NCBI RefSeq assembly: GCF_039680535.1
Contig: NZ_JBDKSS010000005.1
Coordinates: 372,001 to 436,000 of the forward strand
Direction: 5' to 3'
DNA from: Parvibaculum sp039680535
GTDB taxonomy: Bacteria; Pseudomonadota; Alphaproteobacteria; Parvibaculales; Parvibaculaceae
DNA: 64,000 nucleotides
The first letter of the stretch is position 1; each line of letters starts with the position of its first letter. The notes beneath the pieces are model-generated. The model worked only from the letters and a program-made list of their open reading frames with translations. It ran no database searches and had not been told where the DNA came from. Shown here in pieces: positions 1-7,711 of this stretch. Position numbers and translations under genes: made by a program.

Positions 1-379
1 GCCGCATGCGCCGGGCTCGATCATCAATACCTCGTCCATCGCGGGTCTGATCGCCGGTCACAACATGGCCGCCTATAACGCCGCCAAGGCGGGCGTCTGG
101 CTGCTGTCGAAGTCGGTGGCGCTCCACTGCGCCAAGCGCGGCTACCGCATCCGGTCGAACTCGATCCATCCGACCTTCATCGACACGCCGATCCTCGACG
201 GCATGGCGCGCGGCATGTCCAGGGAAGAGCTGACCCGCAAGCTCGCCAAGCAGGTGCCGCTCGGCATCATCGGCGAGCCGGACGACATCGCCTATGCGGT
301 CGTTTATCTCGCCTCCGACGAGTCGAAATTCATGACCGGCGCCGAGCTCAAGCTCGATGGCGGCATCAGCGCCATGTGA
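1..379 (+). CDS. Short-chain dehydrogenase/reductase, C-terminal part (5' truncated by window edge)
   Basis: The reading frame is open from base 2 and stops with TGA at 377-379, so only about the last 125 residues are in the window. The visible part has the SDR active-site region (serines in INTSSIAG, then YNAAK, the catalytic YxxxK), followed by the substrate-side segment with HPTFIDTP and the typical C-terminus ending DGGISAM. SDRs are NAD(P)-dependent oxidoreductases with a Rossmann fold. The nucleotide-binding N-terminus lies upstream of the window, so cofactor and substrate cannot be judged. The internal ATG at 65 lies inside the conserved fold and is not a start. Confidence 0.9.
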   Translation, partial: PHAPGSIINTSSIAGLIAGHNMAAYNAAKAGVWLLSKSVALHCAKRGYRIRSNSIHPTFIDTPILDGMARGMSREELTRKLAKQVPLGIIGEPDDIAYAVVYLASDESKFMTGAELKLDGGISAM

Positions 380-441
380 TCGAGGCTCGGGCCGGACTGT
401 GACCAAAATGTCCCTCGCCATCGCTTAAGGCGGCGGGGGAC

Positions 442-494
442 ATAATTTCGCCTTCAGGCCGCCTTGAAACCGCGCGGCGCGAAGGCAAAATTAT
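442..494. repeat. Inverted repeat immediately upstream of the glutamine amidotransferase gene
   Basis: Arms ATAATTTCGCCTTC (442-455) and GAAGGCAAAATTAT (481-494) are inverted copies with 13 of 14 positions matching, separated by 25 bases. The right arm ends eight bases before the ATG at 502. A hairpin would therefore cover the ribosome-binding region, or the pair could be a protein operator. No T-run follows, so a simple terminator is less likely. Confidence 0.5.
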
Positions 495-501
495 TTGAAG
501 C

Positions 502-1200
502 ATGACCCGCCGCGTACTCATCATCCTCCATCAGGAGCGTTCCAATCCGGGCCGAGTGGCCCAGGAGCTGCGCGCGCGGGGTTGCGAACTCGATATTCGC
601 CGTCCTTCGCTCGGCGATCCCTTGCCCCCGACCATGGATGAGCATTCGGCCGCCGTGATCTTCGGCGGGCCGATGAGCGCCAATGACAATCTCCCCTTCA
701 TCCGTGCCGAGACGGACTGGATCTCCGTTCCGTTGAAAGAGGAGAAGCCCTATCTCGGCATCTGCCTCGGCGCGCAGCTCATGGCGAAAAATCTCGGCGC
801 CCGCGTCTATGGCCGCGAGGATCAGCGCTGCGAAGTCGGTTATTTTCCGATCCGCCCGACCGAGCATGGCGAGCATCTCTTCGACAATCCGCAATATGTC
901 TATCAATGGCATGGCGAAGGCTTCGACCTCCCGCGCGGCGCGGTGCAGCTTGCGGAGGGCGACGACTTTCCCGTGCAGGCCATGCGTTATGGCAAGTCGG
1001 CCTATGGCATTCAGTTTCATCCCGAACTGACGTCGTTGATGATGAATGCCTGGCTGATTATGGCGCGTCATCGCCTCGGCCAGCCGGGCGCGCAGCCCGA
1101 CGAGCATCATCGTATCGGCCGCATGCAATACGACGCCTCGCTCAAGGCATGGCTGTCGAACTTTCTCGATCACTGGCTTGGCGAGGCGCAGCCGGTCTGA
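502..1200 (+). CDS. Class I glutamine amidotransferase domain protein (GMP-synthase-like)
   Basis: The 232-residue protein is a stand-alone triad glutamine amidotransferase. The nucleophile elbow YLGICLGAQ places the catalytic Cys at residue 88, and GIQFHPE supplies the His (173) and Glu (175). Free-standing proteins of this family hydrolyse glutamine or glutamylated substrates; no synthase partner is encoded next to it, so the substrate is unknown. The start at 502 is preceded only by TTGAAG, a weak ribosome site, and sits just behind the inverted repeat at 442-494. The gene ends 46 bases before the next start. Confidence 0.9.
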   Translation: MTRRVLIILHQERSNPGRVAQELRARGCELDIRRPSLGDPLPPTMDEHSAAVIFGGPMSANDNLPFIRAETDWISVPLKEEKPYLGICLGAQLMAKNLGARVYGREDQRCEVGYFPIRPTEHGEHLFDNPQYVYQWHGEGFDLPRGAVQLAEGDDFPVQAMRYGKSAYGIQFHPELTSLMMNAWLIMARHRLGQPGAQPDEHHRIGRMQYDASLKAWLSNFLDHWLGEAQPV

Positions 1201-1246
1201 TTTGCGCGGGCAAGGCGGTGGCGTTATCGTTGCGGCGAGTTCAGCC

Positions 1247-2728
1247 ATGAAAAGCCATATCGCGTTATCATCGACGACATCCGCGTTGCAGCGACTTGCT
1301 TTCCTTGCCGCTCTCGTCGTCGCGCCGGTTGCGCAAGCTGCCGATGTCGGCTTCGTCGGCCAGCGTTTCGAAGTGCGCCTTTCGGATCTTCCCGCGCCCT
1401 ATCAGTCGCTCGCGCAGTCGGATGCTGCGCCCGAGCCCGCGCATATTCCGGTTCAGCAGATACCCCGCGCGGAGGCGACGCTTCCGAAAGTGCCGCCTGG
1501 ATTCGAGGTTGGGATCTTTGCCGAGGGACTATCGGGGCCGCGCGAGATGGCGTCCGCGCGCGGTGGCGTCGTGTTCGTCTCGCAGATGCATGAGGGCAAT
1601 ATCGTCGCCTTGCGCGATGCAGACGGCGATGGCGTTGCCGAAACGACGTCCGTCTTTTCGTCGGGCTTCAGCGATCCTTCCGGAATCGCCTATGCGAACG
1701 GCGCGCTTTATGTCGCCGATCGCCGCGCGGTCTGGCGCATCGATTTCGATCCCGAGACGCTGAAGGCGAGCCCGCGCATCATGGTGACGCGGCCCGGGGC
1801 GCTCGGCAAGGGTGGCGGCCACATCACCCGCGAGCTTCTTTTTGCGCCCGACGGAAGCCATTTCTTCGTCTCCATCGGCAGCGAGACGAATGTCGGCGAA
1901 GATCCCGCCCCGCGTGCCTCGATACAGCTTTTCCGCGCCGACGGTCAGATGCAGTCAAGTGTCGCCACGGGACTTCGAAATCCGGTGGGCCTCGCATTCT
2001 ATCCGGGAACGGACGATCTCTACACCGTTGTCGACGAGCGTGAAGGATTGGGCGCCGGGCTCGTGCCCGATTATCTCACCCGTGTGAAGCCCGGCGCATT
2101 TTACGGCTTCCCCTATGCCTATCTGGGGCCGCATCCCGATCCGCAATATGGCGATCTGCGACCCGATCTCGTGCAGACGACCGAGGTGCCGGACATGCTT
2201 TTCCTGCCGCGCTCCGGGCCCTTCGGCCTTTTCTTCTGCAAGGGTGAGGGGTTCCCGCCCGACTATCAGGGCGATGCGCTGGTGGTGCTGCACGGGACGT
2301 CGCAGGAGGACGGAAATCCCCCCGCGCATGGAATAGCGAGGGTGCGCTTCCATGACGGCAAGGCGGAGCCGGGCTATGAGATGTTCATGGCCGGGTTCGA
2401 GGGCGAGGAGCATACCGAGGCCGGCGTGGCGCCGAGCATCTGGGGGCGGCCCGTGTGGCTCGCCGAGACGGAGGACGGCGCTTTGCTCGTTTCCGACGAT
2501 GTGGCGAATGTGATCTGGCGGGTGCGGTGGACGGGGAAGGGCGCGGACGTTGCGTCATATCCGGCCCCGACGCCGCCCGAACGCATGCCTGTTCCGCCGG
2601 TCCTCTTCGAGGGTCCGGCAGCGGCGGCATTTGCAGAGCCTCAAACGGCTCAATTTCCGGGAATGGTGGAGCCGAGCGGGATCGAACCGCTGACCTCCTC
2701 ATTGCGAACGAGGCGCTCTCCCAACTGA
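1247..2728 (+). CDS. Secreted PQQ-type sugar (sorbosone) dehydrogenase-like beta-propeller protein
   Basis: The product is about 493 residues. The ATG at 1247 gives a clean signal peptide ending VAQA-A, so a periplasmic location is expected. The body matches soluble glucose/sorbosone-dehydrogenase-like six-bladed propellers: PPGFEVGIFAEGLSGPR at the start of the propeller, a DADGDGVAE calcium-binding-like loop, and GLRNPVGLAFYPG. No CxxCH haem site is present, so electrons would have to go to a separate acceptor. The last 21-22 codons are read from the antisense strand of the tRNA-Ala gene (2664-2739), and the stop TGA (2726-2728) lies inside that gene. The natural C-terminus may have been lost or replaced there. 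Confidence 0.8.
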   Translation: MKSHIALSSTTSALQRLAFLAALVVAPVAQAADVGFVGQRFEVRLSDLPAPYQSLAQSDAAPEPAHIPVQQIPRAEATLPKVPPGFEVGIFAEGLSGPREMASARGGVVFVSQMHEGNIVALRDADGDGVAETTSVFSSGFSDPSGIAYANGALYVADRRAVWRIDFDPETLKASPRIMVTRPGALGKGGGHITRELLFAPDGSHFFVSIGSETNVGEDPAPRASIQLFRADGQMQSSVATGLRNPVGLAFYPGTDDLYTVVDEREGLGAGLVPDYLTRVKPGAFYGFPYAYLGPHPDPQYGDLRPDLVQTTEVPDMLFLPRSGPFGLFFCKGEGFPPDYQGDALVVLHGTSQEDGNPPAHGIARVRFHDGKAEPGYEMFMAGFEGEEHTEAGVAPSIWGRPVWLAETEDGALLVSDDVANVIWRVRWTGKGADVASYPAPTPPERMPVPPVLFEGPAAAAFAEPQTAQFPGMVEPSGIEPLTSSLRTRRSPN

Positions 2729-2739
2729 GCTACGGCCCC
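2664..2739 (-). tRNA. tRNA-Ala (anticodon CGC)
   Basis: Read on the minus strand, 76 bases fold as a canonical cloverleaf: acceptor GGGGCCG pairing with CGGCTCC, a D arm with GCTC/GAGC, an anticodon stem CCTCG/TGAGG with a closing G-U pair, loop TTCGCAA, and a T arm with GGTTCGATCC. The anticodon is CGC, reading GCG. The acceptor stem has the G3:U70 pair that defines alanine tRNAs. The 3' CCA is encoded (2664-2666). The gene overlaps the end of the sugar-dehydrogenase-like gene on the opposite strand. Confidence 0.96.
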
Positions 2740-2915
2740 GGAATTGAGCCGGTTCTTTAGGCGGAGCCGCGCCGGGTGTCAAGAGACTGTCGGCATTCAG
2801 TTTGAAGCTGCAGCTTGAACCGGGGAGTGCCGCCCTTTACATCTGGTCCGAACCCGCCGAACCCCGGGCAGAAAGCCGCGAGGCGCGCCCGTCCAGCGTC
2901 GAAAAGCAGAGGTCC

Positions 2916-3212
2916 ATGCAATCCCTTATCATCCTGATCACGCAGGTCATCCAGCTCTATACATGGGTCATCATCATCGGCGCCGTGCTGAGCTGGCTCA
3001 TCGCCTTCGGCGTGGTCAACACGCATAACCGCTTTGTCTATTCCGTCGTCGACATCATCTACCGGGTGACCGAGCCCGCGCTCAGGCCCATCAGGCGCAT
3101 CCTGCCCGATCTGGGCGGCATCGACATTTCGCCGGTCGTGCTTCTGCTCCTCCTTTATTTCCTCCAGAACCTGATCTGGGAGATCTACGGCTCCTACATG
3201 GCGAGCTTCTGA
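2916..3212 (+). CDS. YggT family membrane protein
   Basis: The 98-residue protein has two hydrophobic segments, near residues 5-30 and 68-92, around the family's conserved core with VTEPALRPIRRILP. YggT proteins are small inner-membrane proteins found next to yggU or the cell-division cluster; some are linked to osmotic or potassium homeostasis, but the molecular role is unsettled. The open frame reaches back to 2802. The ATG at 2916 is preferred because the protein then begins at the usual family position and has AGAGG upstream. It is followed after seven bases by the DUF167 gene, the common yggT-yggU pairing. Confidence 0.93.
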   Translation: MQSLIILITQVIQLYTWVIIIGAVLSWLIAFGVVNTHNRFVYSVVDIIYRVTEPALRPIRRILPDLGGIDISPVVLLLLLYFLQNLIWEIYGSYMASF

Positions 3213-3219
3213 GCCTCCC

Positions 3220-3540
3220 ATGGCCTCCCTGCCGCTCCGAAAACTTGCCGACGGCGTCGCCGTGACCGTCAGGGTGACGCCCAAGGGCGGGGCGGACCGA
3301 ATCGACGGGCTGGGCGCCGATGCCGAGGGGCGGAGCTTCCTGAAGCTCCGGGTGAAGGATGTGCCCGAAAAGGGCAAGGCCAATGCCGCCGTCATCAAGC
3401 TCCTTGCCAAGGCATGGAAGCTGCCCCCAAGCGCCGTCGAGATCGCCTCCGGCGATACGGGCCGGGTCAAGACCGTGGTCCTGCGCGGAGAGGGGCATTA
3501 CGAGCGGCTGGAAGCCTGGTTCGGCGCATTGCCGGAATAG
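3220..3540 (+). CDS. yggU: DUF167 (YggU) family protein
   Basis: The 106-residue protein matches the small alpha/beta DUF167 family: VTVRVTPKGGADRI near the start, LRVKDVPEKGKANAAVIKLLA in the middle and the SGDTGRVKTVVLRG segment. Structures of family members are known but the function is not. The start at 3220 lies seven bases behind yggT, so the two genes are probably one transcript. Confidence 0.93.
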   Translation: MASLPLRKLADGVAVTVRVTPKGGADRIDGLGADAEGRSFLKLRVKDVPEKGKANAAVIKLLAKAWKLPPSAVEIASGDTGRVKTVVLRGEGHYERLEAWFGALPE

Positions 3541-3587
3541 GACCACTCCGGCGATTGCATGGGGCTGATCGGGCGCCTGTAATTTTG

Positions 3588-3633
3588 AGCATGACTGGCC
3601 CGAAAACCGGTTCCCACTTTTCGGGATCATGCT
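3588..3633. repeat. Short intergenic palindromic repeat of the Rhizobiales type
   Basis: Outer arms AGCATGA (3588-3594) and TCATGCT (3627-3633) enclose inner arms CCCGAAAA (3599-3606) and TTTTCGGG (3618-3625) around CCGGTTCCCAC. This arrangement is familiar from many Hyphomicrobiales intergenic regions, recalled from memory and not searched. It lies between yggU and the folD riboswitch and could also act as a transcript 3' end for yggTU. Confidence 0.75.
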
Positions 3634-3644
3634 TATTATCCGCC

Positions 3645-3748
3645 CCGTTCTGCGTGACTGGCGAGGCGAGGTGGGCATGACCACCGGGAAGCGCAGGAAG
3701 ATACCGCCGCTCGCCTGGGCACCCCCGTCTCAACCATGAGGTGCCCCC
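3645..3748 (+). promoter_or_regulatory. ZTP (pfl) riboswitch with expression platform upstream of folD
   Basis: The leader carries the conserved pfl core: GTGACTGGCG (3654-3663), a P2 hairpin GGTGG/CCACC (3670-3674 with 3681-3685) running into ACCACCGGGAAGCG, and the 3' block ending CGCCTGGGCA (3712-3721). A P1 helix forms between TTCTGCG (3648-3654) and CGCAGGA (3692-3698). The platform is visible: GGGCACC (3717-3723) can pair with GGTGCCC (3740-3746). That pairing would cover the Shine-Dalgarno GAGG (3738-3741), seven bases before the folD ATG at 3749. Established ZTP riboswitches sense ZTP/ZMP, which accumulate when 10-formyl-THF is short, and turn on one-carbon genes. Control at translation initiation is inferred from the platform. 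Confidence 0.9.
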
Positions 3749-4654
3749 ATGTCTGCATCCCCGACCAACATCATCGACGGCAAGACCATCGCCACCGCCC
3801 TGAAGGCGCGCGTCGCGGCCGAAGTCGCCCGGCTGAAGGCCGAGCATGGGCTGACGCCCGGCCTCGCGGTCGTTCTCGTCGGCAACGATCCGGCGAGCGA
3901 GGTTTATGTCCGCAACAAGGGCATTGCGACCGTCGAGGCGGGCATGAACTCCTTCGAATACCGTTTGCCCGGCACGGCCACGCAGGACGAGGTTCTCGCC
4001 AAGGTGCGCGAGTTGAACGCCGATCCCGCCGTCCACGGCTTTCTCGTGCAGTTCCCCGTGCCCGACCAGATCAGCCAGCAGGCCGTGATCGACGCGATCG
4101 ATCCCGACAAGGATGCGGACGGGCTTCATCCGCTCAATGCGGGCCGGCTTGCGAGCGGCCTTCCGGCCATGGTGCCTGCGACGCCCGAAGGCTGCGTCAT
4201 CATGGCGAAGCTCGCGGGCGGCGATCTCTCGGGCAAGCATGCCGTTGTGATCGGCCGCTCCAACCTCGTCGGCAAGCCCGTGGCGCAATTGCTGCTGAAG
4301 GAGAACTGCACCGTCACCATCGCGCATAGCCGCTCGCACGACCTGCCTGCACTGGCGCGTCAGGCCGACATTCTGGTCGCAGCGGTCGGCCGGCCCAACA
4401 TGGTGCGCGGCGACTGGGTGAAGTCCGGCGCCATCGTTATCGATGTCGGCATCAACCGTGTGCCCGCGCCGGAAAAGGGCGAGGGCAAGACGCGGCTCGT
4501 CGGCGACGTCGCCTTCGACGAGGCGGTGAAGGTCGCAGGCGCCATCACGCCCGTGCCGGGCGGCGTGGGCCTGATGACGGTCGCTTGCCTCATGCGCAAC
4601 ACGGTCATTGCCGCCTGCCGCCAGAACGGCATCGCGCTGCCGAAGGACTTCTGA
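3749..4654 (+). CDS. folD: Bifunctional methylenetetrahydrofolate dehydrogenase / methenyltetrahydrofolate cyclohydrolase
   Basis: The 301-residue FolD interconverts 5,10-methylene-THF, 5,10-methenyl-THF and 10-formyl-THF in the cytosol, using NADP. Visible motifs are SEVYVRNKG with the catalytic Tyr and Lys, QFPVPDQI, the loop DGLHPLN, the nucleotide site VIGRSNLVGKP and the C-terminal PVPGGVGLMT. Length is normal. The start at 3749 is the one whose ribosome site lies in the riboswitch platform. It is followed after ten bases by an aldo/keto reductase gene. Confidence 0.98.
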   Translation: MSASPTNIIDGKTIATALKARVAAEVARLKAEHGLTPGLAVVLVGNDPASEVYVRNKGIATVEAGMNSFEYRLPGTATQDEVLAKVRELNADPAVHGFLVQFPVPDQISQQAVIDAIDPDKDADGLHPLNAGRLASGLPAMVPATPEGCVIMAKLAGGDLSGKHAVVIGRSNLVGKPVAQLLLKENCTVTIAHSRSHDLPALARQADILVAAVGRPNMVRGDWVKSGAIVIDVGINRVPAPEKGEGKTRLVGDVAFDEAVKVAGAITPVPGGVGLMTVACLMRNTVIAACRQNGIALPKDF

Positions 4655-4664
4655 GGAGCAGGGG

Positions 4665-5675
4665 ATGGAGACGCGCAGGCTCGGTAATCTGTGGCCGGTC
4701 AGCGCATTGACGCTGGGCGGCGGCGGCCTCGGACAGATCTGGGGCAGGACCGATCGCGATGAAGCGGTGGCGACGGTTCGTCTCGCCGTCGAGCGCGGCA
4801 TCACGCTTCTCGATCTCGCACCCTCCTATGGGCGCGGCGAGGCGGAAATGGTGGCAGGCGCCGCCTTCGAGGGCGCGTGGCCCGAGGGGCTTCGCGTCAC
4901 AACGAAGTGCATTCTCGCCAATCTGCCCGCATCCGAGGTGCATGAGCGTCTCGAGCGATCGCTGCGCCGCAGCCTCGAAACACTCAAGCGCGAGCAGGTC
5001 GATCTCTTCTTCCTGCATTCGAACATCCATCCCGTCGGCTATACCTTTTTGAAGAATGCCGAGACGCAGGGCCGCTGGGCGCTGCCATGGCCGCTCTATG
5101 TCGAAGCCGTCGTGCCAGCCTTCGAGCGGTTGAAGGCGCAAGGGCTCATCGGCGATTGGGGCATTACCGGCGTCGGTCTGCCGCGCACCATCATGGATGC
5201 GCTACGCGATGAGGCAAGGCCCGCCGTCGTGCAAGCGGTCGCGAACCTCCTCGATTCCGCCGGCGACATGCGCCGCTATGAGGAACCGGCGGAGCCGCGC
5301 AACATCATCCGCACGGCGAAGAACAATGGCGTCGGCGTCATGGGCATTCGCGCCGTGCAGGCGGGCGCATTGACGGCGCAGATCGACAGGGAACTTCCCG
5401 CCGAAAGTGCCGAGACGAAGGATTACGCCAAGGCCGCGCCTTACCGCGCGCTTGCGGCGGAACTCGGCGAAGACCCCGCGATCCTCGCTCATCGCTATGC
5501 GCTGGCGATGGAGGGCATCGACACGGTGGTGCTCGGCGTCAAGAACCGCCGTGAGCTCACCGACATTCTCGACGCCGAGGCGAAGGGGCCGCTCGATGCG
5601 GAAATCGTCCGGCGTATCGATGCGCTTGGCCTCCGGCGGCAGGTGCCGCGTCTTCCGCTCGATGCGCCCCTATGA
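4665..5675 (+). CDS. Aldo/keto reductase
   Basis: The 336-residue protein has an AKR (beta/alpha)8 barrel. The catalytic set is complete: Asp50 and Tyr55 (LLDLAPSYGRG), Lys81 (VTTKC) and His118 (FFLHSN). These enzymes reduce aldehydes or ketones with NADPH; no substrate can be named. The ATG at 4665 has GAGGAGCAGGGG in front. The stop overlaps the next gene's start (ATGA, 5672-5675). It is probably transcribed with folD. Confidence 0.93.
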   Translation: METRRLGNLWPVSALTLGGGGLGQIWGRTDRDEAVATVRLAVERGITLLDLAPSYGRGEAEMVAGAAFEGAWPEGLRVTTKCILANLPASEVHERLERSLRRSLETLKREQVDLFFLHSNIHPVGYTFLKNAETQGRWALPWPLYVEAVVPAFERLKAQGLIGDWGITGVGLPRTIMDALRDEARPAVVQAVANLLDSAGDMRRYEEPAEPRNIIRTAKNNGVGVMGIRAVQAGALTAQIDRELPAESAETKDYAKAAPYRALAAELGEDPAILAHRYALAMEGIDTVVLGVKNRRELTDILDAEAKGPLDAEIVRRIDALGLRRQVPRLPLDAPL

Positions 5676-7147
5676 AGCGCGGCCTTCTTTTCCTTCTCTG
5701 GTCGGCGATGCTGGTGGGGCTCTTTACGGGCCAGCCGGCGCATGCCGCCGACCAGCGGGCTGCCGGCGGCATGATCGCGTGGCCGCATGACGAGATGGTG
5801 CGCGCGCTCGGCATCTTCATTCCCGAGCGCATGGCGTCGCTCGATGTTCCCGGCGCGAGCGTTGCCATCGTCTCAAACGGCCAGATCATCTATTCGGCAA
5901 ATTTCGGAGTGGCCGACAGGCGAAAGGAAACGCCTGTCACGGCGCAAACACTGTTCGAGGCAGGCGAACTCGGCGAGACGCTCGCCGCCTACGGTGCGCT
6001 CACGCTCACCCGTGACAAGCTGCTCTTTCTCGATGCGCCGCTGTCGCGCGATCTGCCGTCGCCATGGCTCTCGCGCGAGTCCGACGACCGGCTGGTGACG
6101 CTCCGCCAGGTGCTGACCCACACATCGGGATTGACCGACAATGTGGTTCACGTCTCGCGCCGCACGAGCTTCACGCCGGGCGAGGGCTTCTCGCAATCCG
6201 GCGTCGGCTTCCTCTATCTCCAGCATGTGATGGAGACGATCGAAAGGAAACCGTTCGAGGCCGTGATGAAGGCCCGCGTCTTTGCGCCGCTCGGCATGAA
6301 CGCCTCGACTTATGAAGAGCGCCCGCAAGCCGGCGCCGAGGCGCGGGGCTATGTGCCGTTGCGCTTTCCGGTGGCGGTCTTCTATCTGCCGTTTCTTGCG
6401 GCCTTCCTTGGGGTTCTCGGCATCGTCTGGGCGGTGATGCGCTTCACCATGAGGACAGGCCGTATCGACGCGCCCGATCTGCTCTGGCCGCTCATGCTCG
6501 CGCTGGTCTTTGCGATCGGCCTCGTCTGGTATGGGCTTGGTTTTGCGAATACCGCATTCATGATCGGCGTCGCGGTGGCCTATGCGCTCTGCCTCGGCGC
6601 GCTGGGCGGTTTCATCTTCTATCTCATCTATGTCGTTGGCTTCGTGCGCTCGCGCGAAGGCGTCATTGCCCGGGGACGAAGCCGCTCGCCGGAAATGGCG
6701 CTCGCCTTCGCCTTCCTCTCGGCCTTCGTCGTCAGTCTGGCTTTCTTCGATTGGCCGCTCGGCGTTCCTCGCTTAGCGCTTTTCGACGACCGGACGCCGA
6801 GTGCCGCGAGCTCCTTCCACACCAATGCGGAGGACATGGCGCGCTTCATGATCGAGCTCGAGGACGGCAAGGAGATCGGCGAGCGTCTGCATGATCGCAT
6901 GCTCAGCGAACGCGTCGCCATCGACCCGACATTCTCATGGGGTCTCGGCGTTGGTATTCGCAAGGATCAGGCGGGAGAAACACTCTGGGCGCGCGGATCG
7001 AGCCTCGGCTTCGAGAGCCTGATGGTCATCGACCCGGCGCAGAGAACGGGTGTCGTCGTGCTGACGAACAGCCGGAGCGGCAGCGAGCTCGCGCAGCAGA
7101 TCGTCCGCAACGTGCTCGGCCGCGATGGCGTGTGGGCACTGCCCTGA
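5672..7147 (+). CDS. Membrane protein with a degenerate serine beta-lactamase fold (catalytic motifs lost)
   Basis: The 491-residue protein begins with a signal peptide (to about residue 26) and has the order of a class C beta-lactamase/esterase: GASVAIVSNGQIIY, then the region that should hold SxxK, then LTHTSGLTDN, PGEGF and APLGM. The catalytic positions are changed: SxxK is ELGE (99-102), the YSN motif is FSQ (173-175), and the C-terminal HxG/KTG region reads ARG (440-442). Three or four transmembrane segments (about 232-258, 268-290, 295-327, 342-360) are inserted before the C-terminal part of the fold (SSFHTNAEDMARFM onward). It is likely a non-hydrolytic receptor or scaffold, though this is inference. 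It is translationally coupled to the upstream reductase. Confidence 0.8.
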   Translation: MKRGLLFLLWSAMLVGLFTGQPAHAADQRAAGGMIAWPHDEMVRALGIFIPERMASLDVPGASVAIVSNGQIIYSANFGVADRRKETPVTAQTLFEAGELGETLAAYGALTLTRDKLLFLDAPLSRDLPSPWLSRESDDRLVTLRQVLTHTSGLTDNVVHVSRRTSFTPGEGFSQSGVGFLYLQHVMETIERKPFEAVMKARVFAPLGMNASTYEERPQAGAEARGYVPLRFPVAVFYLPFLAAFLGVLGIVWAVMRFTMRTGRIDAPDLLWPLMLALVFAIGLVWYGLGFANTAFMIGVAVAYALCLGALGGFIFYLIYVVGFVRSREGVIARGRSRSPEMALAFAFLSAFVVSLAFFDWPLGVPRLALFDDRTPSAASSFHTNAEDMARFMIELEDGKEIGERLHDRMLSERVAIDPTFSWGLGVGIRKDQAGETLWARGSSLGFESLMVIDPAQRTGVVVLTNSRSGSELAQQIVRNVLGRDGVWALP

Positions 7148-7171
7148 AGGCAGCGCCCGACGCTTCTGGTG

Positions 7172-7711
7172 TCAGGCCTTCTTTGCCTGCTTCGCGGCTT
7201 CGATGGCGGCGAGAATGATCCTCTCGGCCTCTTCCGGCCCGTGCCAGCCCTGGATCTTCACCCACTTACCTTCCTCGAGATCCTTGTAGTGCTCGAAGAA
7301 GTGGGCGATGCGGCGGATGAGGATTTCCGGAAGGTCGGTGTAGCTCCGCACGTTCTTGTAATACGGGTTGAGCTTCTCGACCGGCACGGCGAGGATCTTT
7401 TCGTCCTGGCCCGCTTCGTCCGTCATCATCAGCACACCGATGGGGCGCACGCGCACGACGGCGCCGGGAACGACCGGGATGCGGCTCACAACGAGCACGT
7501 CGACCGGATCGCCGTCATCGGACAGCGTGTGCGGGATGAAGCCGTAATTCGCCGGATACTGCATCGCCGTATGGATGAAGCGATCGACGAAGAGCGTGCC
7601 CGACTCCTTGTCCATCTCATACTTCACCGGATGGCCGCCATGCGGCACCTCGACGATGACGTTGACGTCGTGGGGCGGGTTCTTGCCGATGGGGATGGCT
7701 TCGATACGCAT
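7172..7711 (-). CDS. ppa: Inorganic pyrophosphatase
   Basis: The 179-residue family I soluble pyrophosphatase hydrolyses pyrophosphate to phosphate and so pulls biosynthetic reactions forward. The metal-binding signature DDGDPVDVLVV is present with the upstream YPANYGFIPHT. Length is typical of bacterial hexameric enzymes. The start ATG overlaps the stop of argG by one base (TAATG), so it is translated from the argG transcript. This fits: argininosuccinate synthase releases pyrophosphate. Confidence 0.98.
   Translation of the reverse strand: MRIEAIPIGKNPPHDVNVIVEVPHGGHPVKYEMDKESGTLFVDRFIHTAMQYPANYGFIPHTLSDDGDPVDVLVVSRIPVVPGAVVRVRPIGVLMMTDEAGQDEKILAVPVEKLNPYYKNVRSYTDLPEILIRRIAHFFEHYKDLEEGKWVKIQGWHGPEEAERIILAAIEAAKQAKKA

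Noticed and set aside
2385..2760. Short frames ending in MVEPSGIEPLTS-type peptide as a separate gene
   Set aside because: The peptide is read from antisense tRNA and belongs to the long CDS frame or is a shadow; it is not an independent gene.
3645..3748. Tetrahydrofolate (THF) riboswitch before folD
   Set aside because: The conserved blocks fit the ZTP/pfl class (GTGACTGGCG, ACCACCGGGAAGCG, CGCCTGGGCA) and not either THF class.
5941..5990. Frameshift or sequencing error at the lost SxxK site of the beta-lactamase-like gene
   Set aside because: The frame is continuous, flanking motifs stay in frame, and the other catalytic motifs are also changed, so a single error does not explain it.
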